Counted from the stretch's first letter, positions 10,253-22,619 are shown. The stretch: DNA of 64,000 nt from Aplectana chamaeleonis (GCA_029168955.1 JAPDOI010000209.1:744001-808000); one strand, 5' to 3'. Notes: generated by a model not told the origin, from the sequence alone. Translations and numbers: made by a program.

Positions 10253-11881
10253 TGAGGAACCGCCGACTGAGTCTGAAGTTTTGGATTGTGTCCGGAAAAT
10301 GAAGAATGGAAAGGCAGGTGGAGATGACAACATCACTGCTGAAATGCTGAAAGCTCTTCCTCCGTCTGGGATTCGTGAAATGACCAACACCATCCGTGCC
10401 ATATGGATGAGCGAAAGGATACCCGATTCGTGGAGACATGCGATCATCGTACCTCTTCACAAGAAGCTATCCGTCACGGATCCTAAGAACTACAGAGGAA
10501 TCTCTCTACTTCGTGTCATGTACAAGGTTTTAGAACGTATCATTCTCGAGCGACTCATCAAACATCGTGAAGGAACGACCAGAGATGAGCAAGCCGGTTT
10601 TCGACCTGGAAGATCGACCATCGACCAAGTGTTCGTCGTGAGAAGAGTAATTGAACCGTGGCACCGGTATTCAGAGCCATTACAGCTTGTTTTTTGGACT
10701 TTGAAGCCGCATTCGGTTCTCCTCATCGCGATCGATTGCTCAAGGTTCTACGAGCCGATGGAGTCCCGGAAAAGTATGTTCGGTTAATCGAGGACATGAA
10801 CAAAGGAACAACAGCAGCAGTTCGTACACCTGTCGGATTTACGTCAGCTTTCGAGGTGAAAACAGGAGTAAGGCAAGGAGCCGTTGCAGGACCTTTTCTT
10901 TTCAACTTCGCCGTTGATGACATCATGCGTAGAGTTGCAGAACAGTTTCCTGCGGATGTGATCCTAACACCATCAGGACGCTCCCTTGTCGACCTGGAGT
11001 ACGCCGACGACATTGTGTTATTCGCTGAAAACAACGCAAAACTGCAAAGGATTGTGAACCTCGTTTCGAAGTATGCCGCAGCCTATGGACTTCGTCTTCG
11101 TCCCGACAAATCCAAGCAGATGTAGGTCTCTCAGAGGCCTTCAACTGGAGTTTGTGTGGACGGACAACGTATCGAACTGGTGGACGATTTCTGTTATTTG
11201 GGCTGTTTGCTGAAGAACGATGGTAGTTATGCAGCGGATATTCGACAACGATGTGCGAAAGCTACGTCTGCATTCAATTCTCTAACCAAGTGTTTGTGGT
11301 CTACCACCATCGCGAAGGAAGTCAAGTTGCGCGTCTACCTATCCGCTATTCGCCCTATCATGATGTACGGATCGGAGACGTGGGCAGCAACCGAAAACGC
11401 AGATGGAAAGGTTGGATTGCACGGAGAGGAAGCTTTTAGGCGTTTGCTTGGATATTTCTGGCCGCGTGTATGCCATAACGAAGACCTTTACAAGGAAATC
11501 GACGCAGTACATCAACGCTTGACACGAGGGAGGTGCCAGCATCTCCTAACGCCATCTCAAGCAGCAATGGAAAGTCGACTTCGACTGCTCGGGCATATAC
11601 TAAGAAGAACGCCGGATCGTCTCGTACAACACGCTTTAAAAATGCTTCCAAATCCTGTCTGGAAACGGCCACCTGGGCGTAGGCGAAAGTTCTGGACGGA
11701 TGTGGTTAAAGAGGATTTAAAGTCACTCGGCATCGAAAGACAGTTCAGGCGCGATGTTTCGTTTCGCAGGAAATGGAATAGTGACAGCTGGATGGAATGT
11801 GTTCAAATTGTGGCTGAAGACCGTGAAAAATGGACACGGCTGACTACTAGGACGGCACACCTCGGTGAAGATGCGGAATGA
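10253..11881 (+). pseudogene. RTE reverse transcriptase ORF, broken
   Basis: This is the remaining C-terminal two thirds of an RTE polyprotein, which copies element RNA into DNA at the target site. In order: RT palm and finger sequence (MKNGKAGGDDNITAEML, then IVPLHKK, NYRGISLLRVMYKVLE, QAGFRPGRSTIDQ), the first catalytic aspartate in FLDFEAAF, TGVRQGAVAGPFLFNF, and the catalytic YADD in LEYADDIVLF. A C-terminal domain follows (FCYLGC, IRPIMMYGSETWA, RRLLGYFWPRVCHNEDLY, LRLLGHILRR, WKRPPGRRRKFW). Two defects are visible: a frameshift near 10690 in a T run, and an in-frame TAG at 11123-11125 where relatives usually carry Trp. The normal stop is TGA at 11879-11881. With no 5' end it was probably never active at this site. 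Confidence 0.9.
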
Positions 11882-11919
11882 CCGCGTCAGGCGAAAGCCA
11901 ACCGATTAAGTCAAGTCAA
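10253..11919 (+). mobile_element. RTE-clade non-LTR retrotransposon, 5'-truncated, with target duplication
   Basis: The insertion begins inside the reverse-transcriptase coding region (EEPPTESEV) and ends in a short AAGTCAAGTCAA tail, as RTE elements do. The 10-mer ATCTTAGCAG flanks it on both sides (10243-10252 and 11920-11929), which fixes both ends and shows insertion by target-primed reverse transcription with 5' truncation. The endonuclease domain and 5' region are absent. Confidence 0.9.
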
Positions 11920-11929
11920 ATCTTAGCAG

Positions 11930-12095
11930 GGGGGGGGGCACTATGGCGCGATGCACTTGGTCACGCCGATTTTACCGTGCCGCGCTGAATTTGAGCCCGT
12001 ACACGGGGTCTCCTCCCCTGTCAAAATCAGGAGGGTCATTGCGGCACGGAAAAATGGGCGTGGCCAAGTGTGATACCACAGTCCTCCCCCCCCCC
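11930..12095. mobile_element. G/C-tract-bounded foldback element
   Basis: The left arm starts with a G run, then CACTATGG and GGTCACGCCGATTTTACCG. The right arm mirrors it: CGGAAAAATGGGCGTGGCC, then a C run ending at 12095. The RTE insertion abuts its left G run. There is no coding capacity. Confidence 0.6.
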
Positions 12096-13532
12096 CGCTG
12101 CGATAGCATCTATTCAATCTTCGACAGATGAGGCATAAAGCTAGAAAGCTGTTCTAAAAATCCAATTTCCAGAAATAGTCAATAAATTGTGCCGAGATAC
12201 ATTAACGAACTATCCACCTCACATATGTAAGTGATAATATGTTTTCATTTTTCTACTCTGGTAATGATTGTGTACCCTATGGAGCCCCGAATCTCATGGA
12301 AATCTACGGGAACAAGCCTGAGCGCCTTTCAGGTTCAGAACAGCAATGCTAGGCTCAAAGGTGCGCCGCCAACAAGCGGGTGTATTTATATTTGTACTCT
12401 TTTCTCACTGTTACTTTGTTTTGCTAAATTTTACATGTCCAATGCATGTAATAAATTTGAATTTGGGTGTGGTCCCGCAACGATTACCGTCATCCACTGC
12501 TGGCGCATTGCCAGGAGCTAAAAGATCAAGCTTCGTAAGCTACAACCTTGGACAAGAAGAAGCAGTCACAGTCTGGCGGAACAAGTGGGTCGTAAAATTA
12601 TCAAAAAATGAAACTTTGGATGTGTGGGGAGAATTTTTTAATTAAAAATGAAAAACACTTAGGGACTTGGCAGCTATCTAGTAAACAACTAGTAGGGTAG
12701 GGCGATTATTGATAATTACAAGAAGGAAAACTAAATGTGAAAATTTTTTAAAGATTTTCAACCCTATAATTGTCAAAAAAATTCAGGAGGAATAGCAATT
12801 TTCGGCATTTTCCAATAATTTGGTGATCAATTGGTAGCATACTCTATAGTATCTTCAATCCATGGGTGGCGGGGCGGGGTTAAGCCGCGTCGAAACAGCA
12901 AGCGCGCGTGTCGAGCGTGTGGGTTGGTCCCGTTACGGATAAAAAAACCATCGATAACGCTCACCGTTGACTTTCTAATGGTCAACTGCCTCCCACTTCT
13001 TCTTCTTCAATTTATTTCTTTCCTCCAGTCCCCAGTTTTCATAATATGTTCGTCTGGTAACTTTCTAAAGTTGCTCGCGTGACAGTCTTAGAAGTAGGAA
13101 ACGATTATGTCTAAAACACACCATTAAGAGAAAAAAATATGAAACAACACCCAATCTGTCGATACAGGATCACTTTACTAACAATTGATAAAAGGAAAAA
13201 AGAGAATCAAGGAGGAATGAACCATGAAGGAGAGAGAGAGAAAGACGAAATGGATGAATTTTGGTCATGAAAAAATCGGCGGTGAGAGATATCGACCGTT
13301 TTTCATCCGAGACGGGGCGCTCGACACGCGACACGCGCGCTCCTAGTTTCGACGCGACTTTCCCTCATCTAGAGATTGACAATAGCTCCGTCGAAGCTTG
13401 GGGCGACTACTGAATTGGTGCAAACTTGGTGCATGCCTGTTCTAACATCATGTCGGCTTGCTTCGCCTTGACATATTTGTATCCTCCATTGACGGTTGGC
13501 ACCAATTCAGTGCACATATGTATCTTCTGTTT
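12096..13532. other. intergenic, no gene recognised
   Basis: No exon chain or RNA gene seen. Around 13420-13515 there is a short region with GGTGCAAACTTGGTGC and a mirrored GGCACCAATTCAGTGC, related to the palindrome at 24838-24926. Confidence 0.45.
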
Positions 13533-13912
13533 CAGTGTGAAATTTGTTTCATTTTATCGCGTGCGTCTGTTCGCGCATGCTCCGTCTCCTTTTCCCCACA
13601 CCTTGTCACTGCGTCTACCTTCGCTCCGCGCAAGCGCGCTTGGGAACAGAGTAAAACTTGACTCGAAACCAGAGGATACCGCGTTTGAATGGACTTATGT
13701 ACTTATGGAGATCACGATCAATTTGGCGGTCTGGAAAAAATCTGGTCTCCACTCTTCTTGGTGGACTCAACATTTCACCTGCTCCTACATTTCGCTCCTC
13801 GCCGAAGTCTGTCCTGTCACTTTGTTTGCCCTCCTTTCGGCACTGTTCCACTACTCGCACCTTTTGTTTCTCGCCATCCCCCCATCTGAGCGGTTTTTCA
13901 AAGCTATTGTTT
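13533..13912. repeat. dispersed repeat R5, copy 1
   Basis: Shares the TATCGCGTGCGTCTGTTCGC region, the GAACAGAGTAAA and GAGGATAC words and the TTCGCTCCTCGCCGAARTCT and TTGTTTCTCGCCATCC blocks with copies at 17340-17610 and, in part, 15420-15572, 45128-45290 and 51130-51285. Reading frames inside it are incidental. Confidence 0.6.
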
Positions 13913-14273
13913 TTCGTTTTTTTTTTTCGGCCTAATGTTTCAAACGGGTGAAATCCTCCAATTTTGTGTACTTAAGCCGCAACCCGATTTCCCGCTTTTT
14001 TGTTCGGTTGCTTTGTTCAAATTTTTCAAAAATCTTCTAGAAAACCACCTTTTCTCTCTCAAAACCAGTCGAAATTCCGGTCGTAAAATCGCCCGGGTCT
14101 GTGACCCCCCTCTGCGGCAAGCTTTTATAGCTTCGAATGAGCAAGGAATTTGGAATTTAAGGTGAATTCTGCAGGTCTGCTAGGGGTCAAATTTGAATTC
14201 GGACCAACCGCGGATCCTTTCCTTCAAATTTTTCGCTTTCGCTCCGCCGCGTTTGCCTCATAGAGCCATGCCC

Positions 14274-14578
14274 TATACCTTCAAGCCTACCATGATAAAG
14301 CCGGGCGGCGCTGAGTTGAAGCGGGCGTGGCGCGGCCGCGCAGCGTGTATCAGATTGCCTCGCCATTCATATTCAGGTGATTCTGCTAGTCCGCTACTCA
14401 TATTCTTAACCTATTCCGACTTCTTGTGCCTCAAGTTCACATGAATACGGTTAGTAGGCTGGCGAAGTCACTAGAATAACAGTGGCGGAGCAATCCTATA
14501 CACGCTGCGCGGCCGCGTCGCGCTCGCTTCAATTCAGCGCCGCCTGGCTTAGTCATTGCAAGCTTGACGGTATGTATA
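14274..14578. mobile_element. foldback element of about 305 bp
   Basis: The left arm holds GGGCGGCGCTGAGTTGAAGC and GGCCGCGCAGCGTGTAT. The right arm holds the mirror ATACACGCTGCGCGGCCGCG and CTTCAATTCAGCGCCGCC. Arms are about 100 bp with scattered mismatches around a unique AT-rich centre. Nothing coding. Confidence 0.7.
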
Positions 14579-15419
14579 GAAATGAAACGGACAATGCTAT
14601 TCAAACCTTGCGGTGGACATTGTTTACCCGCTTGCGTATGCGGAGTGGTCGTAGTGTCGCGCGCGGTGAGATGAGCGGCGACGCGACATATCAGGTTTGA
14701 CATGTAATCACGCAATTTGACAAGTTCTGAAGTATAGTAGTTCTGTTTTTTCATGTTCGGTGTCACAAATCATTATGCGTCATGGTGTGTTTGCCGCGTT
14801 TACCGCGCGCGCGACACTTACCGGAGCGTGACGCGCACCTGTTTGGGTGAGCAGTACATAGTATTGAACCCGATCATTTTGATTAAATCTATTCTAACTC
14901 AACTTTGCCCATTGCTTGAGATGATTGCATGCGGTCAGTTTTTGGCTCGAGATTGAATTCTTCTGTCTTTCTCTCCCCTATTTCACGTCTTATACTTGTT
15001 TTCAAGGCCGCGATCCGTGCTTTGTTGGAGTTTGCGTTTTTTGCTCAATTTATCCAATGACGTCCTTGTGTCAGCAATGTCGAGCGACGGAGAGTTGAGA
15101 ATGGGGATGCCGTCCCACCATCTGTTATCACGCGGACGGTATGGGTGCGTTTAGTGCTTATCGCCGTCCGGAGAGTCGTTCTTTAGTAAACAACAGTTTC
15201 TTTCTGATCTCAAGCGAATTAATACGGCGCCACTTCATAAGCGATGCCTCACCTAATGGGAAATTCTTCTACTCCGCAGACGTGCTATTATACGAACTTT
15301 AAGAACCAATCAACAGCTTTCTGCTGAAAGAGGAAACCACACGCGTCGCGTGACCGTATCCGTAATTTTAAAGGCGGTCGGTTTCGTGATCATGGAACAG
15401 AGAGTAGTGGTCAATGTGT
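14579..15419. other. intergenic, no gene recognised
   Basis: No gene or clear repeat seen. Confidence 0.45.
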
Positions 15420-15572
15420 CCTCTATTTCGGAGACAAATTCACTCTGTCTCTTCACGCGCTTGTGCGGAGCGAGGGAGGAGATAGTGAGAAAGTGCGGGG
15501 GAGAAGGAGGCGCAGCACACGTGAGCAGACGCACGCGACAAACGGAAATAAATTTCAGTGCGAAATAGATGA
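15420..15572. repeat. dispersed repeat R5, inverted partial copy
   Basis: Contains CGCGCTTGTGCGGAGCGAGG, GCAGACGCACGCGA and GAAATAGATGATAC, the reverse of the matching part of the copy at 13533 and close to 51130-51285. Confidence 0.55.
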
Positions 15573-15643
15573 TACAGATTGTCTCGTGAAAGTGTAAGTC
15601 GTCATATGCTGACTATAACATGCTTTGGCCCAGCTGCACTTAA

Positions 15644-16141
15644 AGGCAGTGATCACGATGATTTTCGTCCCCGAGTTTTTCACATAAAACAATGCGTTGG
15701 CCTCCAAGTGTTACCAAAATTGAGAAGAAACGGCGAGAAACGCATTAAAACGTATTTTAAAGACATTATTCCAAAACATAGTCTAGTTGCCCGGTTGGAT
15801 GAACATGTTCATGGTGGTTGTCACCGGTGGAAAACTGGGTCAATCGAAAATAGAAGAATATTTTATCCAAAGCAGGATTAGTTAGGGCCCTAAGGAAAGA
15901 ACGGAGCAATAGAAAGTAGAGAATGGCAAAGGAAGGGTCCACAAAAATTTCATTGTCACAACAAACACTTCCTGTGATACATAATAGGTGGGGTGCTGCT
16001 TAAGGATTTCTTGTACTTCTGGTGCATTTTTCTCAATTTCTACGTCATTTTAGTTCTTCTCGGGGGGCCACTTAGTCGATATAGCGAATAATCTCAAATT
16101 TCAAGATTATCGTGAACACGCGATAGATTATCGTGAACACT
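15644..16141. mobile_element. TTAA-type non-autonomous element, copy 2
   Basis: TTAA lies at both ends (15640-15643 and 16142-16145). The left end is AGGCAGTGATCACGATGA; the right end ATTATCGTGAACACT is slightly shortened relative to the family. Internal sequence (TGCGTTGGCC, aagtgttac, ggaaagaacggagcaatag) resembles 55930-56180. No coding capacity. Confidence 0.65.
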
Positions 16142-16249
16142 TTAAAGGCAGCGTCCGCGCAGACAACTAAATTTTGTTTTTTTTTCATTCTCAATCCAGT
16201 GTTTGAACCAAGTGGAAATAGCTGGCAAAGCTCGAGACTTCAATGGTGC

Positions 16250-16321
16250 GTATTCATAACCTCATAACCTCTTGAAAACTGCTCCGTATTCATAACCTTA
16301 TAACCTCTTGAAAACTGCTCC
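16250..16321. repeat. 36-bp tandem duplication
   Basis: A 36-bp unit beginning GTATTCATAACCT and ending GAAAACTGCTCC occurs twice head to tail with one difference (CTCATAACC versus CTTATAACC). Confidence 0.85.
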
Positions 16322-17339
16322 GTGGTTTGAACAGGCGTTTTCCCGGTCGACCGTCTAACAAGAGGAGCAGAAGCGCCACCACAGGCTCTGACAGGCCTGT
16401 GAAATCCAACATTTTAAATCCTTAATGCCGAGAGAGCCTCAAGTTCACACGTCTCTTTGTTTTTAGAGAATTTTCGGTAGTGTAAAGAAAAAAGGAAATA
16501 ATCAATCCAAGACGTTGAGGGGGCTAAACCAATTCAGACATACAGTTTTCCTATGTTTGTGTATAACACAAGAAACACCAAGACGGACGTCAAAAATTAA
16601 TTTGATTTTTCGGGGGTTCTCGAGCGAGTTTTCCTTCGAAATTTTGAGTGGTTTGGGTGGCCTCTCTGCGGTATATCACAGCCTGGTAGGCCTACCTGCT
16701 CAAGATAGAAAAAAGTAAATACGGTTTTTTGCGCGTACGCTGCTTTCAAAGAAGTCAAGCGGGACGTTGTGTTAGACTTTGGCAGCGTTACAACCCCCCC
16801 CCCCCTCTTGTGACCGGAATTCCCGAAAAGTTGCAACCCTTCCTGGTTGTTAATTTTTGCCAATGAAGGGGATATGTATGATACGCAGTGCGCCGAGAGG
16901 TGGGGCGTGCTGCGTGCCACTGCATTCGTAACAATTAAGACATCGGAAGGGGCTATTCTGCACATCAGTGAGCTGCTAGTTTCTACGATCTCGCAGAACT
17001 GCAGCATTAGGTCTGATCTGTATCCTCAATCTCTGGAGGGGGTGGCCGCGACGCTGCTATGATAGCTTTATCATAGAAGCGGAACGGTAGTTTCCGAGAA
17101 GACACAATGCGTATTAGAAATGGGGAAAGAACCGCTCCGCTCCCATGATAGCGAAACAATAGCAGCATCGCGGCTTCCTGGAAATTGGATACAAACCATA
17201 GTTCTAATTTCAATAATGCTGTGATGGTTTGCCGCCACGCTATACGCCGCGCATGCCCGTGTTGCCGGTTTCTAGAGCTAACCACCTGACTGAGTATATA
17301 CCCCATTTGAATGTTCGTATGTATCCCGTTGAGGAGGCG
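16322..17339. other. intergenic, no gene recognised
   Basis: Contains a run of 12 C at 16794-16805. No supported gene. Confidence 0.45.
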
Positions 17340-17610
17340 AACGAGACACAACATCGCGCGCGCACGCACATGATCGACTGCAGTAAGTTTCACTCCGAAA
17401 TAGAGGATACCCATGGGAATTACGATCCAAGTGACGGTATAAAAAAAGTCTGGTCTCCACCTATTTTTTGGTGGACTCTCCTTGGCAACTCCGACATTTC
17501 GCTCCTCGCCGAAATCTGTCCAATCTCTGCTTGCCCATCCTTTGGCACTGTTCTACTACTCGCACTTTTTGTTTCTCGCCATCCTTCGATCAGGGCGGTT
17601 TTTTAATGCC
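17340..17610. repeat. dispersed repeat R5, copy 2
   Basis: Matches 13650-13912: TCTGGTCTCCAC, TTGGTGGACTC, CATTTCGCTCCTCGCCGAA and GCACTTTTTGTTTCTCGCC occur in the same order. Confidence 0.6.
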
Positions 17611-19957
17611 AGCGTTTTTACCCGTTCGCGTATTGTTTTTTGTCATTCGGATGTTTACTGTGATGCATTGTCCCATTACTCGAGCCAAAGTGCATGTTGT
17701 TGATCACACATTGATCCAAGGACAACGAGCTGCGTCAACATCTGGACTGGGGACACATGCTGTGTTGCCTTCTGATGTCACATGCCAGTCTCTTTCAGAC
17801 TATGCTCTAGATATGTCCTTTTGGAATTTCTCTTGGTCTGGAAGGTGGGCGACAGTTCAGTTGAACATGGTTCGTAATAATCTTTTTGATTCTTGTGACT
17901 CCTTCCGATGTGAAGCGTGTGCAAGCGGCTGATTAATCCTGTTTTGGAGGTTTCAATCACGTGTATCCCCAGCTAAAGTAAGGGAAGGTGTGACGGTACC
18001 TCGATAAATTGGAAACTGTTTGGTTTAGCCACGTGTCGCACTTTTCTCAAAGGAAAACAGGCGTATTTTGAAGGCTGTTGTAGAATAGACGTGGTTCTAC
18101 TCGATAATGGACTCTCTTCGCTCTAGAAATATGTCTTGCTATAGAAAAAACCAAGAATAATTGAATTTGAATGGATAGCATTGAAACGTGGCTATTCACG
18201 CTCTTGCTAGCCTGCCAATGCTCGTTTTGTCACACACAAGACCGCAATTTACATTCGTTGAAGGCGTACGAGAAGCGTCCTGGAAGAATGCCAATGCGCT
18301 GAATAACCGGTTCTCCTCGGTTTCATCGTCACGTTGCGAGAGGCGTTGAAAGGCAAAAACCATACAGGATAAGAGCAGGAAAAAATTGTTATGCTTCTGT
18401 CAAAGTGTGTCAACGAATGGTGGTGCCTTTACGACTAAGAATCTGATATGAGGGGCATCCCCACATTCCTTTTGGTCGAAGTGAGTGCAGATCGTAACAA
18501 ACGATTGTTCTTCGACATCGAAGATATGCAAATGCACGTTTACAAAAGGCAAGGATGAGAAAAATATGTGGAAACAGTGTCCAAAACAAAATTTGAATAA
18601 TACAATTGCGAAAGAAACAATATTGAGCAAAACATTGAAAAATAGAAAACACTCGAAAAATTGAAAAACTGAACATTGAATGAAAGCATGATTCAATAAA
18701 TCTTGATAACAAAAACTTCAAGCTAATTCACCCTATAGAAATGTTTGAAAATATCCGTTTTCTGCTCTTATAATTGAGTTCCAGGACAATTTACTGTGTA
18801 TACGTGCTATAGTCACTACCACTTTGAGTTGGGGGGGGGGTGCAAAACTTTTCAGCATGTAGGGGGGCCGCACTTCCGACGGGCGATAACCAGGACATGC
18901 CTTACCGTGGAGGGAGCGCACCACGCATTGAAAGTCGGTTGAAATTGAATTTGAACAAAATGTCAGGAAACTTGTCGAATTCGGAGGGAAATGTGTTGTG
19001 AAGGTGCTACTCCACTGCAAAACGTGTTTTTTTTCTGCAGGGTAAGGAAGCACGTTCATCACCGAAGTGGCAGTTCGAAGAAAAAGGTTGGTGTGCAGTA
19101 TAGTGTTGAGGCCATCTATCTTTCGTCGCCTATCTTCCAGATGAAGAAGTTCCACTGACGTCTGAACTCTTCTGTATAGACGTTCCTGCCAAATTTCGTG
19201 GTCAGTGTGCTGTAGGGATTAAAGCTCCCGAGATCATCCAATACCTGAGGTCGATAAAGTACCAGATTCGTCTGGAATAATGAAAGCGCTGGCTTTAGAG
19301 TCAATACAGAAAGTAAGGAATACGCCCCTTATGAATACTACATCGTCTGCTTGAGGCCATAACGCCATAACCCCCAAGATTCGTTGGTGAATGATTGAGC
19401 GCCGAGTGAGTTGGCGACAGCTGTAAATTGACTCGAGCCATTGTTATTCGGCTGTAAGTTATGACTGTCAGTTGACTTAGGCCATTGTTTCTCTGTGAGT
19501 GGCAGGTTTTGGCATCTGTCACGGATAGGGCGGATTCTCTGTTGCTGGGTGATGCTTTCAAGTTGACAGTATGTGCGCGCTTGGATATTATACATATTCC
19601 ATTCGTGTTTGCTATGTGAAAACATTGCATACTTGCCAGGAATCCGATGTCGTATGTTGTGAAGCCGAGTGAATCGAGTGCCTCCTATGATTGACCGCGT
19701 TTTTACTTCTAATTGCAGCGTGGCACTGTTGCATAGCATGAGTGAGTTACTAATAGGGAGCGTTGGATGAGATATCTTGATATGCCCATATGTTGTCGAA
19801 GGTTGCGTATACGTCGCTCAGCGGCGGAGGTATATTTGCACACCGTGTGCTGAGCTATCGTTCGGTCAATATCACACGATCTGAAATTTGGCACACGTGG
19901 CCCAGAACATGATGCAGTATAACTTGGCAGCAGGACGTGGACCGTATTGAAGTTTGA
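17611..19957. other. intergenic, no gene recognised
   Basis: About 2.3 kb with no repeat family I can assign and no supported gene. A frame ending at 17932 has a protein-like composition but no splice partners or motifs. A G run is at about 18832-18841. Confidence 0.4.
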
Positions 19958-19965
19958 GGCCCGCT

Positions 19966-20354
19966 CAGGGTTGAGCAGGCCGTTGTGGCGATTTTTGTCG
20001 CGGCTACGACCCCCCACCCATTTTCTTCTTTTCCAAAAATTTCCCAAAATTTCACGACCCCCTGGGACCAAAAACTTTTAAAGCTTTATTTAGTGTCTAA
20101 TTGTCAATTTTGTCGAAAAAGTGTCAATTTTCTAAACAGGTTCTCTGTATATAATCTGATGTTATATTGCTGAAAATGCATGCACCTCGCACTCGACTGA
20201 CTATTCCTACCTCATTTTACCTTACCATGTGGTTTGGAAAATCTAATTTTTTCCAAAAATTTTAGCAACCCTCCCCAAATTTTCATTTTTTCCCAAAATT
20301 TCCGAAAATTTTACGATCCCCCGTTGTGACCAGTCTTAACGCTGCTCAACCCTG
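19966..20354. mobile_element. hAT-like MITE, copy 1, perfect 8-bp target duplication
   Basis: Ends CAGGGTTGAGCAGG and CTGCTCAACCCTG. The octamer GGCCCGCT is duplicated at 19958-19965 and 20355-20362. The interior holds GCTACGACCCCCCACCC and CCCAAAATTTCAC blocks and is non-coding. CAGGG termini with 8-bp duplications fit the hAT superfamily (established knowledge); no transposase is present. Confidence 0.9.
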
Positions 20355-20522
20355 GGCCCGCTCCATACCTTCGCCGCCGTGAGCGAATCGCGCCGATCAG
20401 AAATGCACGAAGACAACAATTATATGAACCTCGCGTTCGCGGCGATGTGTCGTTCTGCGAGGACTCATGATCAAACATAGCTACATAATGTAGCCAAACT
20501 GTGAGCGTGACGACGTCGTTAA

Positions 20523-20595
20523 GCAGAGGTGGTATAGCAGAGCTGCGGACTCTCAGCTGCCAACGCGAGTCGTCGCGTCGCGGGTTCGAATAGTA
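20523..20595 (+). other. tRNA-like segment (possible tRNA-derived SINE head or tRNA pseudogene)
   Basis: TGGTATAGCAG at 20530 fits the Pol III A-box consensus; GGTTCGAATAG at 20583 is one base off a B-box. The spacing of 53 would fit a tRNA with a long variable arm. The acceptor and T stems do not pair, so a working tRNA is unlikely. Confidence 0.3.
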
Positions 20596-20660
20596 TGCAA
20601 GTGAGAATGTGCGCTCGGTTGACCTTCATTGACATTCTGAGCACTTTAATTCATTTGAAG

Positions 20661-20971
20661 CAGGGCAGAGCAGGACGTTGCCCCAATTTTCGGTGAAGCT
20701 ACGACCCCATCCCTGTTGAACAAAATTTTAGAAAAATTTCACGATGCTCCTCTCCTCCCCCACCTCTTGACAAATAGTTTTCGAATTTGTAATCGGTACA
20801 CCGAATAAGCCTAGGATACCCCATCTTTGCTGATCAAGTGATTTAGAGAAAAATTTCCTTCAAAAATTTTACAAGCCCGCGAATTTCCATTTTCTCTTCG
20901 AAAAAAAAAACTCTAAAAAAAAACTTTTTACGAACCCCCGTTGGCCTGGGTCACAGCCCTGCTCAACCCTG
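20661..20971. mobile_element. hAT-like MITE, copy 2, perfect 8-bp target duplication
   Basis: Ends CAGGGCAGAGCAGGACGTTG and CCCTGCTCAACCCTG. ATTTGAAG is duplicated at 20653-20660 and 20972-20979. It sits only about 300 bp from copy 1 with different target bases, so it is an independent insertion. Confidence 0.9.
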
Positions 20972-20979
20972 ATTTGAAG

Positions 20980-22378
20980 TGAGCTGATCGTGCAAAATCT
21001 CTCTCACAGTCTGGTCGATGACGTCATGGCGATGCTGCTCGTGTAAGCTACTAGGACTCCGTTACTCTGTCAGCGTCACTTGAAGAATTTTGAAATAAAA
21101 ACACATGTACATTCGGCACGGATCGCACCGATATTTTGCGATCCTCATTGTGCATTGGCGCAAACTCGGTGCTCGTATGTTATAACAGATGCGTGCAGCG
21201 TTCTCGCCAACGCTGAAGAAGAAGCGCAAAGTATCAAAGTGCCGACTGTACAGACTATTTCTTACTGATTTTAATCACGATACCCATCTTCCACATCCGA
21301 ATTCTGAGCAAAAAACCATGATCCCTCTACCTCCACGCTAACGCATCAAAACGGGAACTTGACCCTGAACTCGTACTAAAATCTGTGAGTGACTAGGAAG
21401 GATGGTTCTGGTCTGTTTTAAGCATCATGTGGCCTCGGATTACGAAAGTGCAAGCGTGAATCGCGAATATGAATTACATAAGTTTTTTTTAATCGTTTGC
21501 ACTTACATATCGGGCGGGCATCATTGGATAGAATGTGGTGGCAGGAGATGGACGTATTCAGAAATTGTTCATGACTGACGCCTTGTAACCCCCCTCTCAA
21601 GAAGCGTATTCTCCTATGAACACTGTTTTCTGATGTCGATCATTTTCTCTCTTCAGTCACACCTCATCAATCATTGATTGACGACAACTGTACTTCTTAT
21701 TGACCTTTTCCTTCTTCACATTTTTTCCCAAACGTTACTGTACTGTTCTTCCAAGCCTTATTCGATACAAATTCATTCCCCGAACAAACTGCGCCTCGCG
21801 AACTCTGAGCAAAGGTCAGATTTGGAAGTTTTGCGGAAAGGCGGGGCGTCCTTCCGTCGTATGTTATCAATCACGCTGCGTCCGAACTTCATCACATTTT
21901 CGTACCGACGCAGTCTTTCCTGAACGTACAACTGATCTGCATTGTTTTTTAATGGATGTCCTGAGCAACTGTTAGTCACCTTCTACTGCCCTTTGTCCTC
22001 GTAATGTCCTTGTCATATTTGCTCGACTAGTTACTAAACCTGAAAGACGTTTCTCTGAGTATTGGTTTATTGTTCTGAAAGAGACTTAAGATCCGTAGAC
22101 TCTTTTTTCTTAAATAATTCTGATTCTCTGACGTCTATAGTCTTTGCTGTCCGAATTGCGACTTTCGACTTCCCCGCAAGCCGCGCTCCTCATGGTGATC
22201 AAGTTGGAAGCTACAGTCCACGGCAACGGAAAAGGCGGTGGTGTGGTTGCGTATTTCCACTAGCATACTGTAGGCTACGCCATAAACGACGGCAAATTTG
22301 TAATTTGTTACCTAAATTCTGAAGAAAAAACACCGAAAACATTAACAAACGGCAACTTTTGCCTCCCCCTCACATACA
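20980..22378. other. intergenic, no gene recognised
   Basis: No exon chain, RNA gene or assigned repeat. Around 21150-21190 the words GGCGCAAACTCGGTGC and TATGTTATAACA resemble the palindrome at 24838. Confidence 0.4.
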
Positions 22379-22514
22379 TTATCAATACAACTAAAGTCTT
22401 TATTATAGATAAACGCAGGAATAACATGAAAAAAATGGAAATAACAGAGAAAAAATAATTTTTTCCAGTTGTTCCAGCGTGTATCTATGGTAAAGACTTT
22501 AGGTGTATTGATAA
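22379..22514. mobile_element. short foldback element (TTATCAATAC type)
   Basis: The left arm TTATCAATACAACTAAAGTC is mirrored by the right arm GACTTTAGGTGTATTGATAA; the similarity extends about 45 bp inward. The 136-bp total is AT-rich and non-coding. Confidence 0.7.
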
Positions 22515-22619
22515 CGTGTGTGGACATAAACCTGACCGTTTCTCAAAGTTTTCGGTATTTTTTCATCGAATTTTAAGAAAAAAAAATACAAGCTTGTTGT
22601 CGTTCATGGCGCACCCTAC

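Noticed and set aside
13426..13935. Plus-strand open frame of 169 codons
   Set aside because: It coincides with dispersed repeat R5; the corresponding frame is not kept in the copy at 17340.
17468..17932. Protein-like open frame of 154 codons
   Set aside because: Its first part lies in dispersed repeat R5; no motif, start context or splice partner supports the rest.
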